Assembly: GCF_028476545.1 (NCBI RefSeq)
Contig: NW_026732595.1
Span: 62,001-126,000 of the forward strand
Source of the DNA: Physella acuta
Taxonomy: Eukaryota; Mollusca; Gastropoda; Physidae
DNA length: 64,000 nt
Direction of reading: 5' to 3'
Part shown: in pieces, positions 46,701-58,300 of the stretch
How positions within the stretch are numbered: position 1 is the stretch's first letter
Layout: every line of letters starts with the position of its first letter
The notes under the pieces: generated by a model
The model's input: only the letters and a program-made list of their open reading frames with translations
Database searches by the model: none
What the model was told of the DNA's origin: nothing
Program-made: the position numbers and the translations under genes

Positions 46701-49207
46701 TACTTAATCACTTCTGTTTGAAGATAACTCTTTATTACAATCTCTTTGATTACAATCAGGAGCAGCCAAAACAAAAAAAAATTTTGACAAATGATGTGTT
46801 ATTCCAGGGTCACCATGGTGAAGTGCGGTGTCTTGCAGTCAGCCCCAGTGGCAACACAACAGTGACCGCCTCCCAGGACAGGTCGATCAGACTGTGGGAA
46901 AAGACAGAGGAGCCTCTGGTGCTGGAGGAGGAGAGGGAGATGGAGAGAGAGAAGGAGGAAGCAGAGACACTCTTACAGAATGGAGAGGAAGTGGTATGTG
47001 GTGTCAACACATTGTTCATCTTTAACTGTTGAGCTGACCATAGGGCAGTAAGATTTTAAATAGAACCTACCAGTTTCCATGCAGATAATTGTCTATATTT
47101 TAGTATTCTAATTGTTTATTCAAATGGGAATATTCAACCAACCCATCCCCTTCTTACAGGAATAATTTTCTATATTTTAATATTTGTACTTGTTTTCAAA
47201 TAGTTCATAAAAAATGTTTACCTGTATAGATTTTGTCTTCTGGGTCTATTTATTGTTACATTGTAACATTTTTATTAAGCCTTACAAATGAGCTGAGAAT
47301 GAGTAGGTGGTCTTTTTATATCTTTAGGTACCAGGGGAGACAACAGAGGAAGTGAAAATGGCAGGGAAAAAATCAATAGAAACAATAAAAGGGGTAAGTT
47401 CTTTGTTTGTATTGAACATCTTTCATTAAAAAGTAATAGAAAATTACTGGTAATTAGCATGATTTAGGAGTCAGTCACTATAAAAGTTGATAATCAGTGC
47501 ACTGTTACTCTGGAATGTGCCTTCTCTGTAAAGAGTAAAGTGTATTTTTTTTTATCAGAAGCATTGGAAGAAACTGCTTGACTACATGTTTATTAACTTA
47601 TTTGACTGCTTGTTTACTTACCTTATTGAAATGTATGTTTTCAGACAGAGAGAATAATGGAGGCAATAGATATATATGAAACCCAAGTGGAAGCTATTGA
47701 AACAGCACTAAGTAAAAAGGTGTGTACCAGTTTTAGTTGAAATTTTAACACCGTAGTTCACTAGATATTAGAGCACTTAAATCAATATTTTGTAAGCTGT
47801 TCCTCACCTGATATAGAATATTTGTGTAGTTTGTTGCCTCTGTTTCTCCAGGCTAATCCACCTGCCCCACATCCCATGATGGCAGCCTACCAATGCACAT
47901 CACCAGCTGATTTTGTTCTCGAAACAATTCGAAGAATTAGAGCCAGGTCAGTCATTCAAAAATAACCCTTTAAGATATAATGGTTTGGATATAACTTTGT
48001 ATACTAGAAATGTTATAAGGAAATAGTGTATTACAACTAATGTATAAATAGCTTGTTGGCCACCAGTTAAACAAAAAAATATTTTACTATCTTTCAGTGA
48101 ACTTCTTGGTGCTCTGCTGTCCCTACCATTTAGTTATGTCAGCAAAGTTTTGCCAGTCCTGGATCTCTGTCTAACAAAACAACTGGAGACAGAACTTGTC
48201 TGCAAGTGTCTCAACTTTTTACTTAAGTAAGTATCTAACTTTTTACTCAAGTATCTGAACTTTTTATTTACTCCAATATCTGCTCCATTATTGCTTCTTC
48301 TTTTTTGTTCTTTCTTGTATCATATCAAAGGGGGTTTCATCCAACACAGTGAAGTATTACATGTCAATGTTTTATGTGCCATATTGCCTGTTGTCTCAGA
48401 CTTCAGCCTTTGCTTTCTGGCTTTGCTACTGTAACCTTTCTTCACCCAAGAACAATCTGCAATCTTTCATCCATGCCAGCTTCATTCATCTATGTCACAG
48501 CACATTTTAACTGTTGTACTTCCCTTTTATTTTCTAGGATTCACCATGGTGAGATCACATCCAACCCGAGTCACTCTCCAGTGATAGAAAAACTAAAAGA
48601 ACACTGTGTGGGGGCTGTTCACCACCAGAGGGTAAGAATCTTTGAACTTTCAGCACATTGAACAATTGCCTTTTTATTTTCCCGCTAGGCAGTTTTTTTT
48701 TCCCCAACTCAAATTATTGGCTACTTTCACTGGATTTGATTGTTAACATATTTTTCAGTCTGGTAATGTCCAGGTAAAATTAAATCTTCTTTTAAAAAGT
48801 TTCTGGTTTTCTACTTGTTAATACCAACCCAATCTTACTATAACTCTAAGCTATTTTTTTTTTATAGATTATTATTAGAGACAGAAAAAATATTCCATCT
48901 CTTTGTCCCAAATGATGTTGTGTTTTTATATTCAGCGGATTTTTTTAAATGAGTTTTTTTTTATTATTATTTTAGAAAAAGTCATAAAATGTTCCTTCGT
49001 TTTGTTTTTAATTTGATTCTTTGCTCCTTGATTAAGTTTTTAATTCTTTTGGTTGTTTTTTTTTAACAGGATTTAACAGCCTTTAATGCTGCAGGCTTGT
49101 CGTTTCTAAGAAAACAAGTGGAGGAATCTAAAAGTGTCTTGATGTTTGCTGATGCTACAGCCAGCAGGAAGAAAAAGAAAAAGCGGGCTGTATTAGTTGT
49201 TAAATAA
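34725..49207 (+). CDS. WDR3: WDR3 (Utp12/DIP2-type WD-repeat protein of the SSU processome), 23 coding exons
   Basis: WDR3 is a nucleolar U3 snoRNP/SSU-processome subunit needed for 18S rRNA maturation. Exons: 34725-34889, 35114-35323, 35518-35636, 35971-36148, 36261-36365, 36905-37006, 37261-37358, 37718-37850, 37964-38154, 38603-38696, 38909-39010, 42806-42891, 44870-44938, 45090-45162, 45789-45946, 46185-46296, 46808-46993, 47328-47393, 47645-47719, 47852-47946, 48098-48226, 48538-48631, 49070-49207. All junctions are GT-AG and in phase, giving 925 residues (human 943). It starts [19 protein letters not shown], like human MGLTKQYLR. WD units include [41 protein letters not shown] and [12 protein letters not shown]. 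An acidic linker lies at about 225-290, and an [14 protein letters not shown] charged helix at about 700. The Utp12 domain spans about 790-890, with a lysine-rich tail (RKKKKKR). An acceptor-like tract ending at 34707 suggests an upstream 5' UTR exon. Exon-15 placement assumes the last of five acceptor copies is used. Confidence 0.95.
35738..35890 (+). repeat. ~58-bp triplicate in WDR3 intron 3
   Basis: Three diverged copies of TTGTTGTCA(C/A)TTTTATGGGCTGGA followed by GTTTAGAATACTGATAT lie between exons 3 and 4. No splice signals are duplicated. Confidence 0.65.
36640..36757 (-). mobile_element. SINE fragment in WDR3 intron 5
   Basis: On the minus strand, GGCATGGTCGAACGGTAGAG is an A-box region, followed by a decayed B box. 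TGACCACACTATCCCTTCAT then ATGCC matches the body of the SINE at 24118. It is intronic and antisense to WDR3. Confidence 0.6.
38190..38575 (+). repeat. ~33-bp minisatellite in WDR3 intron 9
   Basis: About eleven units of TTCTCAATGTTGACTTGACA with variable CATGTTATAGT tails fill most of the intron and stop about 28 bp before exon 10. Short open frames on the minus strand are products of the array. Confidence 0.88.
39014..42630 (+). repeat. 3.6-kb ~41-43-bp minisatellite in WDR3 intron 11 with higher-order units
   Basis: About 85 units of CATAAACACATTGAGATTTG, then CTAGCCATGGTAATCATAGC. Variants are GAGGTATTTG, GAGAGATTTG, CTGACCACAGCAATCATAGC and CTACCCATGG. The array begins about four bases inside the intron, so donor position +5 onward is repeat. 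Runs of variants recur in the same order about 1.3 kb apart: GCAATGG landmarks are at 39541 and 39928, then 40889 and 41190. The second block has two fewer units between landmarks. Block duplication therefore accompanied unit-level change. Confidence 0.95.
42928..44735 (+). repeat. 1.8-kb 25-32-bp minisatellite in WDR3 intron 12
   Basis: About 65 units of CAGTCATACATGACAGTTGA followed by CCTGGTGCT, or a longer CCTACTAGTGCC form. Variant blocks recur in the same order in the second half (around 43740-44160 and 44220-44640), indicating a duplicated block of roughly 0.48 kb. It occupies nearly the whole intron between exons 12 and 13. Confidence 0.93.
45270..45788 (+). repeat. WDR3 intron 14 array: 87-bp units carrying decoy copies of the exon-15 acceptor
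   Basis: First come ~15-16-bp units (CTCCCAGACTTACCTGT) at 45270-45425. Then the acceptor TTTTCTTGTCCCTCTAG plus the first 32-35 bases of exon 15 (TTCTTCCTCTCACTGTATGG, then CCACAAGTTACCTG) occur at 45441, 45528, 45615, 45702 and 45789, spaced exactly 87 bp. Only the copy at 45789 continues into TTGTCTGCATGGAC and the rest of the exon. In the exon's frame each upstream copy reads 28 codons and then hits TAG, which is the acceptor of the next unit. Confidence 0.95.
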
Positions 49208-49831
49208 ATTTTTTTACCACTCTCAGTTTTATGTTTTATATTTAAGCCAAACATTTTCCAGTTGTTGGAATTTGGTTCATCATTAACTGCCTATTATAAC
49301 CCAATGTTAAGACCCAACCTGTTTCAAACCCAGATGAAGGTGTTCGTTGAAATGCTTGGCTTGTGGGGTAACAGTAAATAGACTGATAATATAATGACGC
49401 TGATTAATAGTTAATGAAAGTTTACAATATATTTGCAAAATATTAACTCCGCCTTAACAGGTAAAAATAAGTCAATTATCCCATTAAGAATTAGACTCTT
49501 TTTTATGCATTACATAATAACAAGCAGCACCTTTGGCTTGCATGTGACTTCATCGTGTTTTGAATGTTATGCTGGCGAACTAATTACTGACATATGCCTG
49601 TAGACTTGAATATTATGTTATCAAGACATTAAGCAGATTTTTTTGAAATTACAATTAATATTCATATTGAATTAGGCGCCAGAAGCAAGAAATTGAATGT
49701 TTGCTGGGATAAGCATATTTTAATATTGCCCACAAATACTTATGGGGACAGGGAAACTAATGTAAAAAATGTCATTCAGATTATCTCCCATAGAGAGAAA
49801 AAATAACTGCTGGCGAAGTTATAGATGTGGC
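49208..49831 (+). other. WDR3 3' UTR and start of the convergent intergenic gap
   Basis: AATAAA at 49203-49208 overlaps the stop codon and is too close to be the sole polyadenylation signal. I see no other canonical AATAAA just downstream, so the true 3' end is unresolved. The rest is AT-rich with nothing recognised. Confidence 0.4.
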
Positions 49832-49869
49832 AGTTATTGACTTAACTGCCACCTCAGTTATTGACTTAA

Positions 49870-50190
49870 GACAAATACTGATAGGCTACAGGCGTTCGTA
49901 AACAAATGCTTACGACATATACTAAAAATAAGATGGCCAGACAAAATATCAAACAAAGACCTGTGGCAAATTTTAAAGCAACAGCCAATAGAGAAAGATA
50001 TTAAATCCCGTAAATGGGGATGGATCGGACACACGTTTAGAAAAGAAAAAGAAAACATCGCAAAACATGCATTGGACTGGAATCCCCATGGGCACAGATT
50101 AGAGGAGCAGCCCAAATCCCGAGTCCGCTGGAGATGTGTGGTTGCAGCCCTTTGCTCCCCAGGGGCCACAAAGGAGTGATGATGATGATG
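49870..50190 (+). mobile_element. 5'-truncated LINE 3' end (RTE-like) with 14-bp target duplication
   Basis: The frame DRLQAFVNKCLRHILKIRWP, then DKISNKDLWQIL, then RKWGWIGHTFRKEKENIAKH and ALDWNPHG is the typical C-terminal tail of molluscan and other invertebrate endonuclease-reverse transcriptase LINEs. Part of the tail near RVRWRCVVAALCSP appears shortened. It ends in TGA and a (GATGAT)n run, a common RTE-type 3' end. The 14-bp sequence AGTTATTGACTTAA flanks it at 49856-49869 and 50191-50204, giving a 321-bp insertion. A third copy of the 14-mer lies at 49832-49845. Confidence 0.85.
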
Positions 50191-50204
50191 AGTTATTGAC
50201 TTAA

Positions 50205-52335
50205 ACTTTTACTGCAAGATGCCCATTTTCACAGTAAAACCCAAAATATTTTTACAACTTCAAAATGACGCTGCCGGCAGCATATTAATGGTCTCATCTA
50301 AGATTTTTTTCAGCAAGTTTCAATTATCTGCCAAGAACCCAGCACTTCGTGGACCACTGCAGTGTTAGGCTCACTGGTCACAAAAAGATTGTGACCTGTG
50401 TTGCCCGAAGGATGTTCTTACTGAGATTAATAAGAGACCCGAAAATGTTTTTTGAGTGTTATGCTGACCACAGTCTGTCCTTGTTAATCTGTTGTGCAGA
50501 GAAGCATTAATGCTCATTCTACGGCTTGCTTCAGTATGTTTTAAAAATCATAACTAAAAGATGTTTAATCATTGACTTTATGTACTTTATTAGGCAATCA
50601 TGTTCATAGTGCACAAAAAACTTTCAAACAATGAAAGACAATTTTTTTTAAAAAGAAAATGCACTACAATAAACTGAAATGTGGAAAAAATCTGGCCAAG
50701 ATTACATGTCATGACAGGTTTTTGAATGGCAATCATTTAAATGATCAATCATTTTCAAACAAGTTATAAAACATCCCAATCACCAATTTCAATTTGTATA
50801 AGGTCATTTAAAAAAAATAACACCAGACTAAAACAACACCAGGATCAAGGAGAAGGGGGGAGGGGTCCAATAACATTTACCCCCAACCCTTCTAAAGTAC
50901 AGTAGTTCTTTAGAACTAGGAACCAGTTCATGTTGAACATAATATACAGTTCAACAGAGTTGCAGTAACAATCTTTTAACTTGAGGTACTAGTAGAGGTT
51001 GAATGTTAAAAAACAAGAAACAGCTATGAAGCAATAAACCTAAGTTAGAATTACCAAGATGGCGCTTGTTGTAACATAAGATAGGCTCTGTAGCAACAAG
51101 CTTAAACTAGTTTTTCATGGCTAATTAACATTAAAAAAAAATAACAAGCAACAGCTGTGCATTAACTTTCTTACACTTGAGGTATGAATCTTTTTTTTTT
51201 TTAAAAGGCTGTGTAATAGTCCTAAACTAGAGGTACCAGTTGAATGGAGCAACAAAAAGACATGAAACTGAAATAAAGGGCTAATGATTAACTAGAAACA
51301 CCAGTACATATTTATGTAAAACAACCTATATGAAAACAAACCTAAAGCACAAGTACTAGTACACACTGAATGTAAGCTATGTGATAATGTACCTGAGTTG
51401 AGATCATAGAAAGGTCTCAGACATTTTTTTTCTCTATCATACAACAATGATTGCCAGTTATACCCATTATCTTTGTTGCCTCAGTGGAATGAGAATTTGT
51501 TTGAAGTCGGTTGATGAATTTTACTGATAGGATTATTTGGAGAATCTAACTTCTAAAGTATAAATTTTAAAAGTGCTAACCCTGTTGAAATTTCATAATT
51601 GTACAAAGCTCTTAAAAATGTACACAAAAATATTGATTCAATCATCTCATTTGACAGTAACATTAAAACAATGAGAACTTTAAAAAAGTAGAAAGAATAA
51701 TTTTGAAACAGTTAAAGTGCTAAACAACACCCAGGGACTAAAAAAAAGCTGTGCTGTCTGCTAGTAAACAAGTTCATTTAAATACACTGACTTGATCTGT
51801 TAACATCAATATTTACAATGTTTTATTTGAACTGGTCTATAAAAAATATTGCAGATAAAAAATACACACAAGGACATGGATATTTCTTTAGCTGTACATA
51901 AAATAACATTACATTAGTTCTCAAACAATGGCACTACATTTACTGGCCACATGTGCTAATTATTCTACCCTTATTTTATCTATACATGTGCCACATAATA
52001 GAGGAATAAATAGTATTATAAAAAAATTATCTTTTGATGTGTTTTTTTTTAGTTTGTTTTTGTATTTTAAGATATTTGAACTTCAATACAACATTTATAA
52101 TCTACACATTTGTTTTTTGGTACTAGCCTAATCAAGATTTCATATGCAGGTTATTTTTAAAGAAATTCAACAAACCATAATGTTAAAAATTTTTGACCAA
52201 CATCGCTACAATTAAGTTTCTTACTTGCTACAATGCTGTCTTGTATAATATTTGCCTAGAAAGAAAATCTACACATTTCAAATCGTCTGTTATGGACCAC
52301 TTGAGAGACAACAATATCCTAGTTTATCAACGCAC
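50205..52335. other. Convergent intergenic gap and USP45 3' UTR side, no gene recognised
   Basis: AT-rich, with no coding signal on either strand. On the minus strand, AATAAA-type signals are possible (for example TTTATT on plus at 51822-51827) for a USP45 3' UTR of about 0.5 kb. The 50900-51400 stretch has weak (A)CTAG(A)GGTACTAGT-like recurrences. Confidence 0.4.
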
Positions 52336-55300
52336 CTAAAAAACCCTTTCATAAAACAAGAGATAAGCCTGCGCTCTTAGAACCTCAGACTCTGGGACCT
52401 CGTTGACCCTGCTGTCACTGATGTGGAACCAGCGGCCAGGTGGGACCAAGCTTTCTGCGCAAGCCTCAATATCCTTGTCAACTTCCTCTGTTTTCTCTCT
52501 GTCATTGTTGTCCTTATTTTTCATGACTCTAGTCAGGTACCTGCTCAAAACAGTGGTCATAGTTAGACATCAGGCTATAAACATGTTAAAACAAAAAACA
52601 GACACAAACTAGACAACACAAGGACTTAGAACCGAGTAGAGTTATGAGCATTTACACACTGAGTAGTTCCAAATTTGATGTACAACTAAAGTACAACCAT
52701 AGTATAACTATAAAGGCACTTACACACTGAGTAGATCTAAAAGCACTTACACAATGAGTAGATCTAAAGGCACTTACACACCGAGTAAATCTAAAAGGAC
52801 TTACACATTGAGTAGATCTAAAGGTCCTGGTGGAATGGTGTGTAGAAAGTGTGTGTAATGTGGCATGCCAGGACGAACTTTGATGTAAGCTGTGTAATGT
52901 CCACCACTCAGACGCCCGCTGTGCTCTACCACACCATACAGAGAATAAAACACTTTACTTTGGCCTTCTTTTACACCCTGAAACGACAAGATTTTTATTC
53001 ATATTTTTTATTGAGTTTTACCACTAATTTTTAACTTTGTATTTTGTTTTTTATTTCGTTGTTCTGTTTATTATAACTGTTTTTTATCAAGTGATCTAAG
53101 AGAATAAGATAAAGAACTGTAAGCAGATAGTGTAAAACATACCAGACACAGTGAACTACAATAGGGTGCTAGATCCAGCACCAAGGGAAAATCAACATGG
53201 CGATTTACTTTTCTTGATGTCAGTCCAGTCTGTGGATGTACAAAAAATAAATAATTTGTCTGCACTTTTAATGGAATAAACAGCTTCCGCAGAAAAATAA
53301 TTTTTTGTGAAGATTACATGATTAATAATCTTTGTTGATTCAAAATATTAGTTTTTATACAACTAGATAGAAAATTTTCAGAGAGAAGATCAAAGGATAG
53401 CTTTTTAATTGAATATTGAGACTTTCTTTTTGAAACATGAACTATTGAACACAATGCGAATTGTTAATGTAAATATCACAAAAAATGTGTGGTGAACTGC
53501 CACATTCTGAAGGATCAAGTAACAGAGTAAAGTAATTGGGTGATGAGAAAAACTTACTTGCTCAAACCTCTTGAGGTGCAGGGTTAAAACAGCAGGGGGA
53601 CGAAATATTAAATACTGCTTGTTTGCATTAGAGTATACTGTGTCCTTGACCTTTTTGTCACCTGCTGACAGAGGAAAAAAGAATTTAAAAATTTTCATCC
53701 ACTGATGTTTACATGACTTGAAAAATTATAAAATAATATTTCGCACCCAGAAATTAGAGAGTGCAATGATCTCAACAACAAAAAAACAAAAAAAAAACAA
53801 TGAAATGATCCAAGAGTTAAAAGGAAATGTGAACCTTTGTGAGAATTATTTCGCTTTCTTCTTGTGCATTCCTTACAACCAAACTTGTTAGAGCCAGTTA
53901 AAAGTTCAGCAGCAGTGAACTGGTTCAAACAGGACATGATGGAACACTCTTTAGGTGATGGGTGGTATCTGTGGACACAATTGTTTGGGTCAAAATTTTT
54001 ATTTCCTTCAGCTGTTTGTATTTACACTCAAATGAAGTCACAAAACAGATTTCTACAATACTAGCTACATTTCGCAAGAATAGATTCTTTGAACTAAAAC
54101 TTAAAAGCTTAAAAAAACAAAGGGTAAAGAAATAATAAGCAGAATAAAATAAACAACATCCTGGGATATGCAAATGTCAAAACTTTTAAAAATATTTTAA
54201 TACAGAAAATAATTAAGTAAGTTAACATGAAGTTATGCAGGGATATGAAACCGGTAAAAAAGTAGAGAAGGAAAACTTGGTCAGAGAGGCATTTGCAAAC
54301 CTCAGACCAGTCTGGAAATCATCACACATCTCTAACAAAACTAAAATAAGAATCTTTTACTCCAATGTTAAACAACATACAGCAACAAAAAGACTGTTTT
54401 TAAACAAATACAACTGCTAAAAAGGTAGAGAACAAATATGTAAACAGTTTTGTGATGTAAGTAGGGCATGGTAATCAATCTTTACAAAGACAGATAACTA
54501 AGGAACCTTACTAAGTTACCTTGGAGCAAGTGTATTCATGGAATAACTTTTGGCCTCCCTCAGGTATTCTTGTCTAGTTTTGAGTATATTGTGCTGATGA
54601 CTGTCCTCATTCAAAGCACCCTCAGCCTCTTCCACTTTGTCTACAGACCTGGGCTCCTGGTGGCCAGCATGCAAGTTAAATGTAGCACTGACTTCCTCTT
54701 TAGCGTGAACACCACACTTAGACCTCTCATGTCCTTTCTTAGTGGCTGGCACCTGAGGCTCACCACCGCTGCCATCAGACAGTTTAATGTCACTGTCAAC
54801 CAGGGTCAGCCTGCCCACACCGTTGGCCAGGTGGATGGTCTGTGAGTTGTTGACACTAACCTGGCAGGAAATACACGAACCATCCAGGCCATTCATCTTG
54901 GCCACACTCTCCAGACGAGAACACAGGGTGTCTAATTCATCCACGGAACTGGTCAGCTTGACATTTACTTCACCGCTTGGCACCACTTCTGTGGAAGGGT
55001 GGGAACTCAACATACCACCATTGTTATTGTTATTCTCAGCTGCCTGGCTCAGTTTAAGATGTGGTGTGTGGGCTTTTTCAATATCTTGATCATGTTTCTG
55101 CTGTGTGGTATCAACTTTGTGTTGGTCACCACCAGCTTCATGACTGCAGCTTGATGTCTTCACATGGTCAACACCACTACCTTCCTGAAGTCCAGGTGAT
55201 GCCGATACATGGTCACCCCCAGCTTCATGACTGCAGCTTGATGTCTTCACATGGTCAACACCACACACTTCCTGAAGTCCAGGTGATGCCTTTATGTGGT

Positions 55301-58300
55301 CACCACCAGCTTCATGACTGCAACTTGATGCCTTCACATCATCAGTTTCCTGAGGCTCAGCTGATGCCTTCATCTCAACGACAGCTTCAAGGCTCTCAGT
55401 ATTTCCAGCTAATATTTTGACGAGGTCACCACCAGCCTCCTGACTATCAGAATGTTGAGTCCTGTCTGAAGCAGGGGACTCATTCAGTCTATGGATGTCA
55501 CTCTCTATGTTATCCTCAACATCTGCATCTACAACACAAATAATATGATCATTAGCCATCATCACACCAGTCTTTCATGTTTAACTTTGATATGAGTAAG
55601 CTTTAAATAACAATACAAAATTACACAAAGGTCTTGAAATGTTTGCACTGTTGGGAGTAAAATTGTTTTTTTATTATCTAAAAATCAAAGCAACACTATT
55701 TTTTAAGAATACTTAAATTTTATGTCTACAATTTTGTTTAATTTACACTTGATCTAATTGATGAAAACTTCAATTCAGTTATCCATAACTGACAATCTAC
55801 TTGTTTGGTGTCAAATAAGATCTAAGTGAAACAAAGAAAATGAAACCAACCAGAGGGATCATCCTCATCGTCATTTCCATCAATGCCATCTTTGCTGCCC
55901 TCAGGTGAGCTGTTCTCAGTTCTGGCTACAGAGTCTACGCTGGGTGAGTCATCTGGACTTGCCAGACTTGTGTCTTTATCCACATCAGCTTTGCTACCCT
56001 CGTCACTGCCTTCATCAGGCTTTTCCTCATGATTTTCTTTAGTATCCGCATCACCTGGTTTGGCCTTGAAAGATTTTGATTTGCGCTGTGGAAAACAGGA
56101 AAGTTTGTCACTTCTCCATTAGCCCTACACAATCTTTTAATTGATTGCAAATACTATTTTAGATGACTTTAATTAGTATGGCTAATGAAGCTCTTCTCTT
56201 TCAAAATTCTATAGCTTTAAAACAAAATTGAAATTTCACAAGACTGGTTGCATTATGACATAATTATTGTTGTTTTCTGTATGTTTAAAGAAAACACTGC
56301 TATGCTGGTTGAAAGTATGTAGGTGATCTTTGCTGTAATTCTAACAATGCAACTAGTGATAGAGAAAAAACATAATCTTGTATAGCCCAACTGTCTTTCT
56401 TAAAAGATTTTATTTTTTTCCTTACAAAGTGAGGACATTCTGTAGAAAAATAGTTGTAACAGATACTTACTTTAGCATCTTTTTTGGCCAAGCGTTTATT
56501 TTTCCTCTCCTGATATTTGCTGGGTTTGTCAGAGCCTAGATCCTGAGCTACTGGTGAGAGTGTGGCAGCATTGTCTTCAGGGGTGTCTGCAAGACTGATA
56601 GAATCTTTCTTCTTTCCTATCAAAATCAGATTAGGTCTTTGGGGCTGAAATTCCAAGATTCGTATCAAATTTTAGAATCAAGCCAACTCATCATAATCAG
56701 AACATAGGAAGTACATGAAGAAACATTTTTTTGATTGTGCAAATAAAAAGATAAAATAAAGTAGCAAAGTAATTTTTTATTGCATTTTCTTAAATTAATG
56801 AAATGTCTTACTTTTTCTTCCATGACAGGCAGGGATATATCAAGAAAAGCTTCACAGATCTGAGACACCTGCAAACAATATAAATCACAGGTAATATAAA
56901 CAATATAGCCAAAAGGATCTGGTATTAAAAGGGGTTAAATTTTTAAAATAACGGTAAAAATAACGATTTTATTTGAACATCTTAATAAACATCCCTCTTG
57001 TGTATAAAATATTAATTTGATCAAATAATTGTTTTAACTTCAAGCTTGTTCATATGATGGATTAGTATTTTTACTTATTTCATTTTAAAATTGGATTAGA
57101 TCCTCCCAGAAGTCAGCTAATGATTAAAATCACCTATGTTTTCATGGCTAACCCACATTGTTGTCATTTGATTGGCTGAAATGTTACTTACACTTTTACA
57201 CTCTTCACATTTAATTGTGCTGACCAACTGACCACCAAACAAGCTGTCTAGAAATGTGTGCTTCACTTGTCGTCCATATTCTGAAAGGATATTTGTTTTC
57301 AAAGTTAACAAATGTAAAAATATAACGTCCAGTCAGCAAACATTTGAATCAACACATTTACCACCAAATTTTAAAAATGTAATGCTTCATTTAAATTTCA
57401 AATGACTTGCTCCTCTAGCAGCTCAATCACATGAGAAGTACTGACCTTTGACCTTAAACTTTGTTTCTTCATCCACTTTCTTTGGACTGATGCTCTCTGG
57501 TAGCTTGAAGAATTTTAAAATGGATGCCTGTCCTCTCTTGTGTAGGGAGAAAAAATGATTTTTGTAGAATGATTGCATTGAAATGTATGAGGAATAAACA
57601 GACCTAAGCAATGAGCCTGACATACCTTGATCTCCTCTGTCCTGACAGAATCTATTAAGTACCTCAACAGCTCATGGCTATCTTGCTGCTGAAATCCTTT
57701 AAATCGTGGCGCTCTATAAAAACAAGTTAAATGAAATGTTAGATGGAGTAACAAATTAAAATGTCAGATATAAACTGTCAAAAAAAGATAGCACTTGATA
57801 TGCTAATTGTTTACGTATGATAAATATAATTTTGTTAACTGAGCAGCAAATATAATTTAATTACTTTTAGAAACAATTGGATAAGATCATAAAAACCCCA
57901 GCAATAGGTGTAAAATTAGTTTTATAATTTGCAATGTGCTTTAAGTTTGTGTGTGTTAATCTAAAAGGAGGAAAACTCAGCTTACTTTTTACACACTTGA
58001 GCAAACAGAGCTGTAGGATTGACAGTGCCATTCTTTGTTGTGCCACCTTTCATTTCTTGAAGGAAACTAAGCAGAGCCAAAGTTACAGACCCAGGCTCCC
58101 CATATGTTGTTTGTATACTTGGCTAAAGAAAAAAAAAAATATTATAGAAAAACCAGTTCTCTCGTTAACGTCAGAACTTAGGTTTCACAAACTCATTGGG
58201 CTAGTTTATTGTTAAGTCAAACAAAGAAATTACACACCAAAGATTTCATTTTATCCTCCATGTCATCATCGCTGTTGTCCTCTTCCTCACTGGAACCACT

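Noticed and set aside
54520-55345. Shared 87-bp period of the USP45 coding repeat and the WDR3 intron 14 repeat as a common origin
   Set aside because: The sequences are unrelated; the equal length looks coincidental.
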